Part shown: positions 35,401 through 43,449 of the stretch, piece by piece
Layout of the letters: every line of letters starts with the position of its first letter
Position numbering within the stretch: the first letter of the stretch is position 1
Source: Roseibacillus persicicus
GTDB lineage: Bacteria; Verrucomicrobiota; Verrucomicrobiia; Verrucomicrobiales; Akkermansiaceae
DNA: 64,000 nt
Assembly (NCBI RefSeq): GCF_014651675.1
Contig: NZ_BMXI01000019.1
Span: 1-64,000 of the forward strand
Direction: 5' to 3'
Translations under genes and position numbers: made by a program
Notes under the pieces: generated by a model
Databases searched by the model: none
Told to the model about the DNA's origin: nothing
What the model saw: the letters and a program-made list of their open reading frames with translations, nothing else

Positions 35401-36853
35401 TCGCAGTTTTTTGTCCAGAGGATCCCGGGTTGAAGCGGATGCCAAAGGTCTGGATGTTTCCAACTGCTACTGAATTGGGAACATCGACTACAACGAAAGC
35501 ATTGGAATCGTCGGTGATGGACTCGATGTTCAGTTTCGCATTGCCTGTGTTTTCTATTTCGAAGGTGTGTTCGATATAACCATCCGGAACCCCTTGGGAG
35601 CCAAAGTCGGTGCCATCCACGGTGGTGGGGGAGGTGTCGCCCGTTGAAATGTTAGTGAAGCTGGTCAAGTGGTTGAGCCGGCCGCGGACCACGATCTCGG
35701 GGTCGCCGGTGGCTTCGGCAGTGATGTCGAAGGTGAAGGCTCCGTTGTCGGGATCGTTGGAGAGAATGGTGACGGTCCCGTATTTCGTCCCCGCGACATC
35801 GGCATCCAGAATGATGTTGAAATTGTTGCTGCCGCCGGGAGCGATGGGGTTGAGCGGTCCGGGCGCACCAGTGATGCTGAAGGCATTGGCGTCTTCGCTC
35901 ACGGCAGTGACAAAGAGATCCTCGTTACCCGTGTTTTCAATCTTGAAGACCTTGGTGACGGTCCCGCTCCCAGCGACCACGGTGCCGAAGTCGGTGTTGT
36001 CCAGGGTGCGCGGCGTGGTGTCGCCTGCCGCGATGTTGATGGATTGGCTGCTGCCTCCCAAGACCTTGATTTTCGAGGCTTCGCCAATGCCGTTGACTTC
36101 GAAGGTGAAGGGGTCTTCGTTGGCGTCATTGTTCTGGATCGTGATGGTGGCAGTCTTGGTGCCGAAGCTGGTGGGGTTGAATTTGACGAGGAAAGTCTGG
36201 GTCTGCCCCACGCCTACGGTCGAGGGGGCTCCAGAGATGGAGAACTCGCTGGAGTCATCGGTAATGGAATCGATTTCGATTTGGGCGGTGCCGGTGTTTT
36301 CGATTTGAAAGGTGTGTGATAGAGAGCCCTCGCTAACGCCGCGGCTGCCGAAGGAGGTTCCGTCTGTCGGGGTGGGGGAAGAGTCCCCGTCTGAGATATT
36401 CACGAAGGGCTGCCCCGAGAACAGTTGTCCGCGCACCACGATTTCGGGCTCACCCAACGCGTTTCCTTCGACCTTAAAGGTATAGAGTCCGCTGCCAGTG
36501 GCGATGGTCACCGTCGCGGCCTTATAGCCTGCCGCCGTTGGGGACATTCTCACATTGAAGGTCCTCGTGGAACCTGGTGATAGATTTCCGAAGCCGCCCC
36601 CGCTCGAGATGTCCCATGCGGCTCCGTCTTCAGTGATCGAGACGATGGTCTCCAGATTGCCGGTGGCTTTCACTTGAAAGGAAACGGTCTTGCTCCCTGG
36701 GACGGTCACATCGCCGAAGTCGGTTCCGTCCGTGGTGCGGGGGGTGGTATCTCCGTTGGAGATGATGGTGTTGAAGTTGGTGCCTCCTCGAATTTCGATC
36801 CCGGCAATGAGAGGGAGACAGAAGAGGAGGCTGAGCAGGAAGATGATTTTCAT
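32483..36853 (-). CDS. giant secreted choice-of-anchor-D repeat protein
   Basis: 1,456 residues. A signal peptide of 18 residues precedes eleven immunoglobulin-like repeats of about 120 residues of the choice-of-anchor-D/ASPM-SPD2-Hydin type. Each has an NGDTTPxxxDGTDFG opening, a TFxIENTG core and an FTFEVxG end. Two repeat kinds alternate: one opening xGGTNFG with a VxAGxxT linker, the other opening VRGxLxxxxxF with GVSxGxxxHTFEIENTG. Repeat 10 is shorter and breaks the pattern. The last about 75 residues (IENFQVIGENLELTFISDPAKTYQIAYSFDLETW) form the C-terminal module shared with other secreted proteins here. It is probably a cell-surface or matrix protein; no catalytic motif is visible. 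Confidence 0.85.
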   Translation of the reverse strand: MKIIFLLSLLFCLPLIAGIEIRGGTNFNTIISNGDTTPRTTDGTDFGDVTVPGSKTVSFQVKATGNLETIVSITEDGAAWDISSGGGFGNLSPGSTRTFNVRMSPTAAGYKAATVTIATGSGLYTFKVEGNALGEPEIVVRGQLFSGQPFVNISDGDSSPTPTDGTSFGSRGVSEGSLSHTFQIENTGTAQIEIDSITDDSSEFSISGAPSTVGVGQTQTFLVKFNPTSFGTKTATITIQNNDANEDPFTFEVNGIGEASKIKVLGGSSQSINIAAGDTTPRTLDNTDFGTVVAGSGTVTKVFKIENTGNEDLFVTAVSEDANAFSITGAPGPLNPIAPGGSNNFNIILDADVAGTKYGTVTILSNDPDNGAFTFDITAEATGDPEIVVRGRLNHLTSFTNISTGDTSPTTVDGTDFGSQGVPDGYIEHTFEIENTGNAKLNIESITDDSNAFVVVDVPNSVAVGNIQTFGIRFNPGSSGQKTATITIDNDDPDGNEDPFTFEVTGLGLFGKAEIYGGTNFGELIANNDDTPSVVDGTDFGSVNAGIGTVSKTFRIKNDGNDTLTILGISESGSAFSISAQPSMPAAIAPNGTRDFTILFAPTAAGNKSATVTVLTSDTVLGRDNYTFDIIGEANGVAEYSVAGRQNSLLSYQTIPNGDTTPSIPDGTDFGPKGVSDGGVTRTFEIENTGSAQLVIDSIVELSPHFSVSNVPSTVGVNQTKTFTVTFNPTSSGNKSTTINITTNAEGEESYSFKVTGEGTAPELLVEGGPTGGRGTIANGSTDPESGAHNNFGEIEAGTSRTRTFQITNIGNEQATITAIAEDGNAWSLTGGSLVSLPAGGTHDFTVTLAPTSAGPKAATVTILSNDPAGPYIFEVTGTATGESDIDVFGSIVGVPTSGLVPDGSTGGSTGNGTSFGDQGVADGGISHSFEIFNKGNAKLTISSIQELSPHFSISGAPSSVGVDQTATFTITFNPTSQGTKETEVTITSDAPGDKAIYTFVVMGTGEAPDIAIKGGTNFGTNIPNADITPSGLDGTDFGNVNADSTVVTRTFQIENSGNENLSILSAHSDNNDFTLAGVPSPLTPIPPGGTNEFTIAFDPANTGFSSATISIQSNDPDESPFTFLVEGFGTDDSPEIAVIGEEGDLLENDPQSFNASTDFGDVEVGGPAKSKTFTIENRGTGTLTVTSISEDGARYQITNSPTGPVEPGESLEFEVVFSPNAAATFLATVTIVSDDPNESPFRFDVSGTGTTAVVPAEPEIKVNGGQALNVNIGNGDTTPRVFDGTDLGSIVVGESKNRTFRIENTGDADLTISQVILVGAPGAITGFPSVVTAGSTADFTVTVAPQLAGPQTRTLRILSNDGDESTFTFGLTATGVDPLNPLSIENFQVIGENLELTFISDPAKTYQIAYSFDLETWNSPGGLGGLQGDINEQTYLITGVVNSSNPKVFLRVEEE

Positions 36854-36892
36854 AGCGTTGGCGTGTTCGGGTTCGCCAAGGCATACCTGCGG

Positions 36893-36927
36893 AACTTCTC
36901 CTTCTGACTGGGAGAGAAGTTTTTTTT
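36893..36927 (+). terminator. hairpin followed by T-run
   Basis: AACTTCTC at 36,893-36,900 pairs with GAGAAGTT at 36,914-36,921 and runs into eight T residues on the plus strand. No plus-strand gene lies directly upstream, so it may work on antisense transcripts or be accidental. Confidence 0.35.
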
Positions 36928-36957
36928 GAAAAGAGTTTCTATCGCTCGCTTGCTCTC

Positions 36958-37920
36958 CTAACGGTCGAAGCGATGGACGAGGGGCTCGACGAAGAGGTCG
37001 AGGAGGTTGTTATACCAATTGTAGACAAAGTCCCGCCAGCCCAGGTCGGGAGAGGCAAAGCAAAGCAAGGCCGATAGTAGAACGATGTTGGCCAGAATGA
37101 TGAGCATCAGCGAGAAGAAGGTCTCGTTCTCCTTCAGGTCCGGTTGATCCCGGGGAATCATCCAGCAGGTGAAGAGGAGGTGAAAGGTCCAGGTGCTGCC
37201 AATGACCCCGAACAAGACCGGGCGATAGTGGGGAAGGTCGGGGAAAAAGTAAGAGATCGGGGTCAGCACCAGCAGCGCCACCAAGGACCAGAAAGGCACA
37301 AAGTAGGGGGAGAGTGCGATTAGGACATTTGACTTGTTAGTCACCACATAGCCTCCGTCCAAACCGACGGAAAATCCCGAGACTTTTCCAAATGAAAGAT
37401 AGATGAAGATCACGTGGGTGAGCTCGTGACCCAGCACGTAAAGGTAGAGCCAGGTTTTGCGAAAAATACCGCTCAGCAGCCAAGTGGCGCAGATTCCGCA
37501 ACCGATGGAAAAGAAGAAGAACTCCGAGGTGTGCCAAAACTTGGAGGTGAAGTCGCGCTCCGAAACGCGCTGAAAGAGGGTGATGGTGGTGACCGCGCAG
37601 GGAATGGCCAGAAGGATGCCGATGATGAAGCGGATCACTCGTTCAGCCATCGAGAGCGGATGCTCTTCGGGTTCATCGAAGTCGATGGTGCCGATTTCGG
37701 GGAGGGGGATGTCGAGGGAAGCTTGGATGGTTCGCAGGCCTTTGCGGGCGTGGACGCGACGGTTGGAACGATCGCGGGCCACCCGGTCGGCGGTGCGAAG
37801 CGCCTCGCGCAAGGTGGGACGCCGCTTCAGGGGAGTCTTGCGAGCCTTTTTGCTCCGCTTGCGGGGAGCTCTCAGGTCGATTCGTTTTTTGGAGGTTCTG
37901 GTCGTTCTCCCGCGGGCCAT
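36958..37920 (-). CDS. M50-like membrane metallopeptidase with basic N-terminal tail
   Basis: 320 residues. The first about 70 residues are extremely basic (repeated KR, RK, SKK), followed by an acidic stretch and about six transmembrane segments. A HELTH motif (H165, E166, H169) sits in a membrane helix, followed by GKVSGFSVGLDGGYVVTN and a SPYFVPFW segment resembling the second conserved motif of M50 site-2-type proteases, which cut substrates within the membrane. The third metal ligand (usually an Asp in an NPDG-like motif) is not obvious, so activity is uncertain. The tail could contact nucleic acid or the membrane surface (speculative). No operon partner is visible. Confidence 0.72.
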   Translation of the reverse strand: MARGRTTRTSKKRIDLRAPRKRSKKARKTPLKRRPTLREALRTADRVARDRSNRRVHARKGLRTIQASLDIPLPEIGTIDFDEPEEHPLSMAERVIRFIIGILLAIPCAVTTITLFQRVSERDFTSKFWHTSEFFFFSIGCGICATWLLSGIFRKTWLYLYVLGHELTHVIFIYLSFGKVSGFSVGLDGGYVVTNKSNVLIALSPYFVPFWSLVALLVLTPISYFFPDLPHYRPVLFGVIGSTWTFHLLFTCWMIPRDQPDLKENETFFSLMLIILANIVLLSALLCFASPDLGWRDFVYNWYNNLLDLFVEPLVHRFDR

Positions 37921-38141
37921 GGTGGGGGAGTTTACGGGTATTTAGGAAAGGTTAAAGAATTATTCGGGAGAGCTTTGCCCAGTCTTGGGATTCTCCCTTA
38001 CTCTCTCGCAAAGCGGAAGCAAGCCGCCCTTCATCGTTGCCAGTTCTGGAGCTCTTTTGGAGCGCGGACAGCGTAGCTTCCGCACTCCGAGAAGATCGTT
38101 TGCCAAAATACGCCTGAGATACGGTTGCCGTTGGGTGGCGT

Positions 38142-38984
38142 CTACTTGGTTTCTTCCAAGAAGAGCTTCTCCAGGGAGGTCCGGGGATGGGTGGCGGAGA
38201 GGAGTTCGCCTTTGCCGTCGGCGGCGACGAGTTGTTTGATTTGTTCGAGCAACTCGGGGGAGGCGTTTTGGAGCATGATCTCAGTTTGGTCTTCGAGGGC
38301 GACGAGCTTTTCCAGCGGACCTTGCTTGAGCATTTTTCCCTGATGAATGATGCCAATGGTGTCGCAGATTTCCTGTACCTGTTCGAGCAAGTGCGAGCAG
38401 AGGAAGACGGTGATGCCGTTGGATTTTAGATCGAGAATCAGGTCGCGGATTTGGCGCGACCCGAGGGGGTCGACCCCGGCGGTGGGTTCGTCGAGAATGA
38501 GCAGACGCGGTGACTGAATGAGGGCTTGCGCCAGCCCGATGCGCTGCAGCATGCCCTTGGAATAACCGGCCAGGCGGCGGCCTCCGGCTTCGGTGAGGGA
38601 GGTCAGTTCGAGAAGCTCCTCAATCCGGTCGGTGAGCTGCTTGCCTTTCATCCCGCAGAGCTTGCCGTAGAACTTGAGAGTTTCGCGCCCGCTGAGGTGC
38701 TTGTAGAAGTAGGGGTTCTCCGGCAGGTAGCCCACGTCCTTGCGGGAGTCGGTTTTGAGCGAGTTCTTCCCGAAAATCTCGCAGGTTCCTTCGGTGGGGG
38801 CCAGCAGACCCAGCAGGGCCTTCATGGTGGTGGACTTGCCCGAGCCATTGGGGCCAATCAAGCCGTAGACCTGCCCGGGCTGAATCGTTAGGGAGACCTG
38901 ATCCACGGCACGGTGGCGGGTCTTCCGGATGGCAGCGGGGAACTCTTTGACGAGGTCTTTGATTTCGACAGCGGGTTGGCTCAC
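38142..38984 (-). CDS. ABC transporter ATP-binding protein (ABC-2 type)
   Basis: 280 residues. Walker A is GPNGSGKST near 41-49, the Q-loop is YLPENPYFYKHL, the signature is YSKGMLQRIGLAQAL (SKGMxQR, as in ABC-2 drug, polysaccharide or NatA-type exporters), Walker B is LLILDEPTAGVDP and the switch histidine is in CSHLLEQ. The C-terminal 70 residues are an accessory helix-strand region common in this subfamily. No permease gene lies next to it in the window, which is unusual. The nearest upstream gene is on the other strand and the downstream gene is the M50-like protein. Confidence 0.93.
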   Translation of the reverse strand: MSQPAVEIKDLVKEFPAAIRKTRHRAVDQVSLTIQPGQVYGLIGPNGSGKSTTMKALLGLLAPTEGTCEIFGKNSLKTDSRKDVGYLPENPYFYKHLSGRETLKFYGKLCGMKGKQLTDRIEELLELTSLTEAGGRRLAGYSKGMLQRIGLAQALIQSPRLLILDEPTAGVDPLGSRQIRDLILDLKSNGITVFLCSHLLEQVQEICDTIGIIHQGKMLKQGPLEKLVALEDQTEIMLQNASPELLEQIKQLVAADGKGELLSATHPRTSLEKLFLEETK

Positions 38985-39106
38985 AAGGGCAGTGTAATCC
39001 CTTCGGACAAGTTGTGAAAAGACCGAGACGAGATTTCTTTTCCAAAATAAGGGAAAGAGGGAATTGCGATTGTCGAACTCTGTGGGAAAGGCATAGTGGA
39101 GACGCT

Positions 39107-39871
39107 ATGATTAAGAAAGCAATGGCCCTCCTGGGGGCAATGGTAGCGCTGGTGGGACTCAGCGGATGTTTGGAGATGGAATCGACCATTTCGGTGAAAA
39201 AGGACGGTTCCGGCACTCTGACGGAGAAGGCTACCTTCGGCGCCCAAATGGCTGCCATGATGAAGATGGGGGCTGGTCAAGAGGGTGGTGAAGACCCCTT
39301 TGCTGATTTCAGTGAAGAGAAGCTGAAGGAAAAGGCTGCCCAATATGGTGAGGGCGTCGAGTTCGTGAGCGTCTCCAAAGAAGATAAGGATGGCGGAATC
39401 GTGATCACCTCCATCTACAAGTTCAGCGACATCAATAAGGTGACCTACAACCCCAACGGAATGATGGATGATGAGGAAGTGGTGCCTGATGAGGAACTCA
39501 AGATGTTTTCCTTCAAGGATGGCGAACTGACCGTCACCTTCCCGAATCCCGCCGAAGAAGACTTTTCATTTGGAGATGACGAGATGGGGGAAGAGGAAAT
39601 GATGATGGCTGCTCCGATGATGGCTGGCCTTAAGATCACTTCAAAATTGGAGTTCGAAGGCGGAATCGAAACCACCAATGCGACTTACCGCGATGGGAAT
39701 ACCGTCACTCTGATGTCCATGAACTTCGACGAGTTGATGAAGAACGAAGGCGGCTTGAAGGTGATGTCGAATCTCAAGAAAGGTAGCCGGGAAGACTTTG
39801 CGAAAGCAGTCAAAGAGATCAAAGGCTTCGAGATGGAGTCTCAGGAAAAGGTGAAGGTAAAGCTCAAGTAA
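39107..39871 (+). CDS. lipoprotein of unknown function
   Basis: 254 residues from the ATG at 39,107 (MIKKAMALLGAM); an upstream in-frame start adds a charged stretch unlike a signal. The lipobox is LSGC near residue 20. The mature part is rich in Lys, Glu and Met, with repeated short strand-like segments (STISVKKDGSGTLTEKATFG; GGIVITSIYKFSDINKV), and resembles the loose class of secreted lipoproteins with a beta-sandwich. Methionine-rich patches (MAAMMKMG, EEEMMMAAPMMAG) stand out. A strong terminator follows at 39,900. Confidence 0.78.
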   Translation: MIKKAMALLGAMVALVGLSGCLEMESTISVKKDGSGTLTEKATFGAQMAAMMKMGAGQEGGEDPFADFSEEKLKEKAAQYGEGVEFVSVSKEDKDGGIVITSIYKFSDINKVTYNPNGMMDDEEVVPDEELKMFSFKDGELTVTFPNPAEEDFSFGDDEMGEEEMMMAAPMMAGLKITSKLEFEGGIETTNATYRDGNTVTLMSMNFDELMKNEGGLKVMSNLKKGSREDFAKAVKEIKGFEMESQEKVKVKLK

Positions 39872-39899
39872 GCTCCACGAATTGAACAATTTGGAAAGG

Positions 39900-39927
39900 A
39901 CGGCCTCCGGAAGGGGGCCGTTTTTTT
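39900..39927. terminator. bidirectional-position intrinsic terminator
   Basis: An 8-bp stem CGGCCTCC/GGGGGCCG (39,901-39,908 with 39,913-39,920, one T-G pair) closes a GGAA loop and is followed on the plus strand by seven T residues. It ends the lipoprotein message, and the xerD stop codon overlaps the T-run from the other side. Confidence 0.85.
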
Positions 39928-40834
39928 ATGCCCGGGGATGGTGATTCTGATGGGTTTGCATCAGGTGTTTCTGGTCTAGATGGGTGTAGATCTGGGTGGT
40001 CGAGATATCGGCGTGACCCAGTAGCTCTTGAATCACCCGCAGGTCGGCTCCGCCCTCGAGAAGGTGGGTTGCGAAAGAGTGCCGGAGCAGGTGGGGATAG
40101 ATGTTGTGGGGGAGGCCGGCTTGTTGGGCACGTTTTTTCACAATCTGGCGCACGCGGTCGGGGGACAGGGCTCCGCCGCGGACGGAGAGAAAGATGTGTG
40201 AGGACGCTTTCCCGGATTTGACGAGGGCCGGGCGCTCGGAGGTCAAATAGCGGGAGATCGCCTGTAGCGCCCGATCGCCGACTGGAACCAGGCGAGTCTT
40301 GTTGCCTTTACCCGTTACCCGCAGGATGGCGTCGTCTTCGTCCAGATGTTCCAGTCGGGCATTGCAGAGCTCCGACAGGCGCAGCCCTGAAGAGTAGAAG
40401 AGTTCCAGCATGGCCAAGTCTCTTTTCCCCAGACTTTTGGCGGGGTCGATGGAGCTCAGGAGGCCGCTCAGGTGATGGGCGGAAAGAGTCTCGGGAAGTT
40501 TGGCTGGTTCCTTGGGGGCCAGTAGCGCTTCCGCTGGGTCGCGGGGTTGGGCGTGTCGGGACACCAGAAAGCGAAAGAAGACCTTAAGGTGAACAACCAG
40601 AATCCGTTGGGAAGATGCCGAGAGGCCTTCCTTCCGGCGAAATGTGAGAAAAGCGGTGAGGTCTTCGGTGGTGAGCTGGGAAGGTTCGGAAAAACCTTTC
40701 CCTTCCATCCAGCGGGAAAGCGAGGCGAGGGATTGCTGGACGGAGAGTTGATAGGCGGGGGAGAGACCTCTTTCCGTCGCTAGAAAGAGAATGAAGCTAT
40801 CGATGAAATAGGTCAAAATTCGATGAGCCTCCAC
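39926..40834 (-). CDS. xerD: site-specific tyrosine recombinase XerD
   Basis: 302 residues, the usual length for XerC/XerD. The N-terminal core-binding domain (1-105) opens DSFILFLATERGLS, and the catalytic domain carries R in SSGLRLSEL, K in TGKGNKTR, H and R in HLLRHSFATHLL, H in LLGHADIST and Tyr in TQIYTHLDQ. It acts with a partner recombinase and FtsK at dif to resolve chromosome dimers. No dif-like site was recognised in the window. The XerD rather than XerC assignment follows overall likeness and is less sure than the family. Confidence 0.9.
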   Translation of the reverse strand: MEAHRILTYFIDSFILFLATERGLSPAYQLSVQQSLASLSRWMEGKGFSEPSQLTTEDLTAFLTFRRKEGLSASSQRILVVHLKVFFRFLVSRHAQPRDPAEALLAPKEPAKLPETLSAHHLSGLLSSIDPAKSLGKRDLAMLELFYSSGLRLSELCNARLEHLDEDDAILRVTGKGNKTRLVPVGDRALQAISRYLTSERPALVKSGKASSHIFLSVRGGALSPDRVRQIVKKRAQQAGLPHNIYPHLLRHSFATHLLEGGADLRVIQELLGHADISTTQIYTHLDQKHLMQTHQNHHPRA

Positions 40835-40991
40835 TTTAGCGACTTTGTTACTTTAGAGAAGCCAAGTTTTATTTTAGCTAAAATGAAAAAAATTCATGTG
40901 GCCAAGTGGCTGAGTTTGTGCGTCTTTGTGTCTGGCAAGGGCAAGCATCGCCACGGTGGTGTTTGCCTCAATCCTATCCCCTAATAACAAA

Positions 40992-41612
40992 ATGAAAAAA
41001 TACGCAACACTCCTCGTCGCAGGAACTTTCGCGACCGCTACTTCGGCTTTTGCTGGTGGCGTGGTAGATGACGGTGTCGGTCTCCAGCAGGCTGGCGGAA
41101 ACTCCGGTTTCATGAACGTATCCGATGACTCCCTCCCCATGCTTGCAGCGGGAACTCAGGAGCTCGGTATCGGTGGTAGCGTCGACCTCAACGATGGTGT
41201 GGAATGGGACCTCAACTTCACTTACGGTTGGTTCATCAAGGACAACTGGGAAGTTGGCTTCTCCGTCGACTGGGCTGGTGAGGACGGCGACATCCTTCGC
41301 GACAGCCGCTTCGGTATCTTCACTGAGTACAACTTTTCCACTGGTTCCAAGTGGGTTCCTTACGTCGGTCTTGGCGCTTCCTATGCCTCTTCCGGTGACC
41401 GCTTCGACCCAACCGACCCTGCTGGTACAATCGGCGGAGTTGAAGGCGTAGCTTTCTCCGGCGAGCTCGGCATCAAGTACTTCATCCGTTCTCACATGGC
41501 TGTTTACGGTGGCGTGAACTTCTCTTGGTCTCCTGACGACGTCTTCGGCGTGGCTGACGAGATTGGTGACAACCTCACCAACATCGAGATCGGAATGCGC
41601 TTCTACTTCTAA
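40992..41612 (+). CDS. outer-membrane beta-barrel protein
   Basis: 206 residues from the ATG at 40,992. The signal peptide ends TSAFA-GG. The mature protein is a series of amphipathic strands (DLNFTYGWFIKDNWEVGFSVDW, WVPYVGLGASYASSG, AFSGELGIKYFIRSHMAVYGGVNF) and ends in MRFYF, with a terminal Phe as the BAM complex prefers. It resembles OmpW/OmpX-like small barrels. A terminator follows at 41,639-41,672. Codon use looks like a highly expressed gene (regular CTC, GGT and TTC), suggesting an abundant porin-like protein (inference). Confidence 0.86.
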   Translation: MKKYATLLVAGTFATATSAFAGGVVDDGVGLQQAGGNSGFMNVSDDSLPMLAAGTQELGIGGSVDLNDGVEWDLNFTYGWFIKDNWEVGFSVDWAGEDGDILRDSRFGIFTEYNFSTGSKWVPYVGLGASYASSGDRFDPTDPAGTIGGVEGVAFSGELGIKYFIRSHMAVYGGVNFSWSPDDVFGVADEIGDNLTNIEIGMRFYF

Positions 41613-41638
41613 AGTCGATTAGCTGACTGAATTTTACC

Positions 41639-41672
41639 GAGGGCAGGGGAGCAATCCTCTGCTCTCTTTTTT
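41639..41672 (+). terminator. intrinsic terminator after the outer-membrane barrel gene
   Basis: GAGGGCAGGGGA and TCCTCTGCTCTC form a 12-pair stem with two G-T pairs around a GCAA loop, followed by six T residues. Confidence 0.88.
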
Positions 41673-41729
41673 GTCGTCGTTCCGAGATTGAGTTTTTTTC
41701 CAAAAGCGCTAAACCCTCGCTCCCGCCCT

Positions 41730-43175
41730 ATGCCGAAAGTATTCATCAAGACCTACGGATGCCAAATGAACGAACGCGACTCCGAGCAAGTGGCTCGCGA
41801 GTTCGTGGACGGAGGCTATACTTTGACCCAGGATGAAACCGATGCGGACGCCATTCTCGTCAACACCTGTTCCGTGCGTGATCAGGCCGAGCAGAAGGCG
41901 CTCGGGAAGATGGGGATGATGGGCAAGCACCGCGAGGAACGCTCCCACGTGGTCTATGGCTTCATGGGCTGCATGGCGCAGAGCCGTGGCGCAGAGCTTT
42001 TCGAACGCATTCCGCACCTCGACGTCGTCGTTGGCACCCAGAAATATCACCGGGTCTTTCATCACGTGGATGGCATTTTGCGCAGCCGCATGGTCGGTCG
42101 CATGGACGAAGTGGGGGGAGAAATGGTCACTACTCGCGTGGAGGATGAGGTCGCGATTCGCCCCATCGGCGGCAACAACAAGCCCAAGCCGGTTTCCGCC
42201 GGTCTCGTCGATATCGAGGAAGAGGCGGGGAGCCAGAACACCATCCGTGACCACATTCCCTCGGCTAAAAAAGGCGCCAGCTCTTTTGTGAGTATCATGC
42301 AAGGCTGTAATATGCGCTGCAGCTTCTGCATCGTTCCCGATACCCGTGGCAAAGAGCGCGGACGGCCCATTAGGCAGATTGTGGACGAGATCAAGGTCTT
42401 GCGCGATCAGGGGGTCAAGGAGATCACCTTGCTCGGGCAGATTGTGAATCTTTATGGCCGCACCGAGTTTCCGAAGGTGGACGGCAAGTCGCCCTTCGTT
42501 CAGCTCCTCGAAGCGGTGCACGAGGTGGACGGCATCGAGCGCATTCGTTTCACCAGTCCGCACCCCATCGGCTACCGCGATGACCTCGTGGCGGCCTTTA
42601 CCTACTTGCCCAAGCTCTGTTCGCACATTCACTTCCCGATGCAAAGTGGTAGTGACCGCATCCTGAAGGCCATGCGCCGGCCTTATAAGAACGAGAAGTT
42701 CATCGAGATTTGCGAGAAGATGAAAGGGGCTCGCTCCGACATGGCGATCACCACCGACATCATCGTGGGCTTCCCGACCGAGACGGAGGAGGACTTTCAG
42801 GCGACGGTGGATTGCGTCAAGCAGATCGGCTTCGATAACAGCTTCATTTTCCGCTACTCCAAGCGCAAGGACACTCCTGCAGCAGAGATGGAGGGCCAGC
42901 TCTCGGAGAAGGTGAAGGAAGAGCGCAATCAGGAATTGCTCCGCATTCAAGGTGAGCTCACCAAAGCCAAGAACGCCGCCCTCATCGGCACCCGTCAGCA
43001 GGTTCTGTGCGAAGGTCCCAGCAAGACCAACAAGCAACGTCTCAGTGGCCGCACGGTGCACAACAAGATCGTGATTTTCGACGGCGACGCCGAGCGCATG
43101 GAAGGCCAGATCTTCGACGTTCACGTCGAGGACTCGACCGGCTACACGCTCTATGGACGGCCCGACTTGGGCTGA
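41730..43175 (+). CDS. miaB: tRNA-2-methylthio-N6-dimethylallyladenosine synthase MiaB
   Basis: 481 residues from the ATG at 41,730 (MPKVFIKTYGCQMN); an earlier in-frame start adds 14 residues outside the family. The N-terminal UPF0004 domain has the three auxiliary-cluster cysteines (TYGCQMN, NTCSVRDQAEQKA, FMGCMAQ). The radical SAM cluster is CNMRCSFC near residue 190, followed by GRPIRQIVDEI. LLGQIVNLYG, HFPMQSGSDRIL and ITTDIIVGFPTET are typical MiaB/RimO motifs, and a TRAM domain closes the protein. The MiaB rather than MtaB or RimO call follows the Cys spacing and length. It adds the methylthio group at A37 of UNN-reading tRNAs. Confidence 0.94.
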   Translation: MPKVFIKTYGCQMNERDSEQVAREFVDGGYTLTQDETDADAILVNTCSVRDQAEQKALGKMGMMGKHREERSHVVYGFMGCMAQSRGAELFERIPHLDVVVGTQKYHRVFHHVDGILRSRMVGRMDEVGGEMVTTRVEDEVAIRPIGGNNKPKPVSAGLVDIEEEAGSQNTIRDHIPSAKKGASSFVSIMQGCNMRCSFCIVPDTRGKERGRPIRQIVDEIKVLRDQGVKEITLLGQIVNLYGRTEFPKVDGKSPFVQLLEAVHEVDGIERIRFTSPHPIGYRDDLVAAFTYLPKLCSHIHFPMQSGSDRILKAMRRPYKNEKFIEICEKMKGARSDMAITTDIIVGFPTETEEDFQATVDCVKQIGFDNSFIFRYSKRKDTPAAEMEGQLSEKVKEERNQELLRIQGELTKAKNAALIGTRQQVLCEGPSKTNKQRLSGRTVHNKIVIFDGDAERMEGQIFDVHVEDSTGYTLYGRPDLG

Positions 43176-43237
43176 GTTCAACCGAGTGGATTACTCTTTA
43201 TTGGGGCGTGACCAACGTCTCGACAAACTTACTTTGA

Positions 43238-43249
43238 GAAGCTAGCTTC
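43238..43249. promoter_or_regulatory. perfect 12-bp palindrome upstream of a toxin-antitoxin pair
   Basis: GAAGCTAGCTTC ends five bases before the antitoxin ATG at 43,255. Phd/YefM antitoxins repress their own operons by binding short palindromes in this position, so this is a likely operator that may also block ribosome access. Inference from family and location. Confidence 0.5.
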
Positions 43250-43254
43250 AGGCT

Positions 43255-43449
43255 ATGACACTCGAACCAAGCTACGTGACGAACGAGGCGGGAGAAAGGA
43301 CCGCTGTTCTTCTTTCCATCGAAAATTATCGTTCACTATTGGAAGATTTGAGTGACTTGGCGGCAATCGCAGATCGTCGGGAAGAACCCACTGTGTCTCA
43401 CGAACAAATCGTTGCTGAGCTGCGAGCCGATGGCCTCTTACCAAATTAA
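43255..43449 (+). CDS. Phd/YefM-type antitoxin
   Basis: 64 residues. The N-terminal part has the Phd/YefM pattern (AGERTAVLLSIENYRSLLEDLSDL) and the C-terminal half is a charged helix ending LRADGLLPN, which would wrap the toxin. It is somewhat shorter than usual for the family (about 80-90). It overlaps the toxin start by about 20 bases, so the pair is translationally coupled. The usual role is to neutralise the RelE-like toxin and repress the shared promoter. Confidence 0.85.
   Translation: MTLEPSYVTNEAGERTAVLLSIENYRSLLEDLSDLAAIADRREEPTVSHEQIVAELRADGLLPN

Noticed and set aside
32483..36853. CRISPR-like or DNA tandem repeats
   Set aside because: The periodicity is in the protein repeats; DNA copies are diverged and coding.
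41709..43181. 490-codon ORF antisense to miaB
   Set aside because: A long open frame opposite a GC-rich gene; no motifs, and miaB is certain on the other strand.
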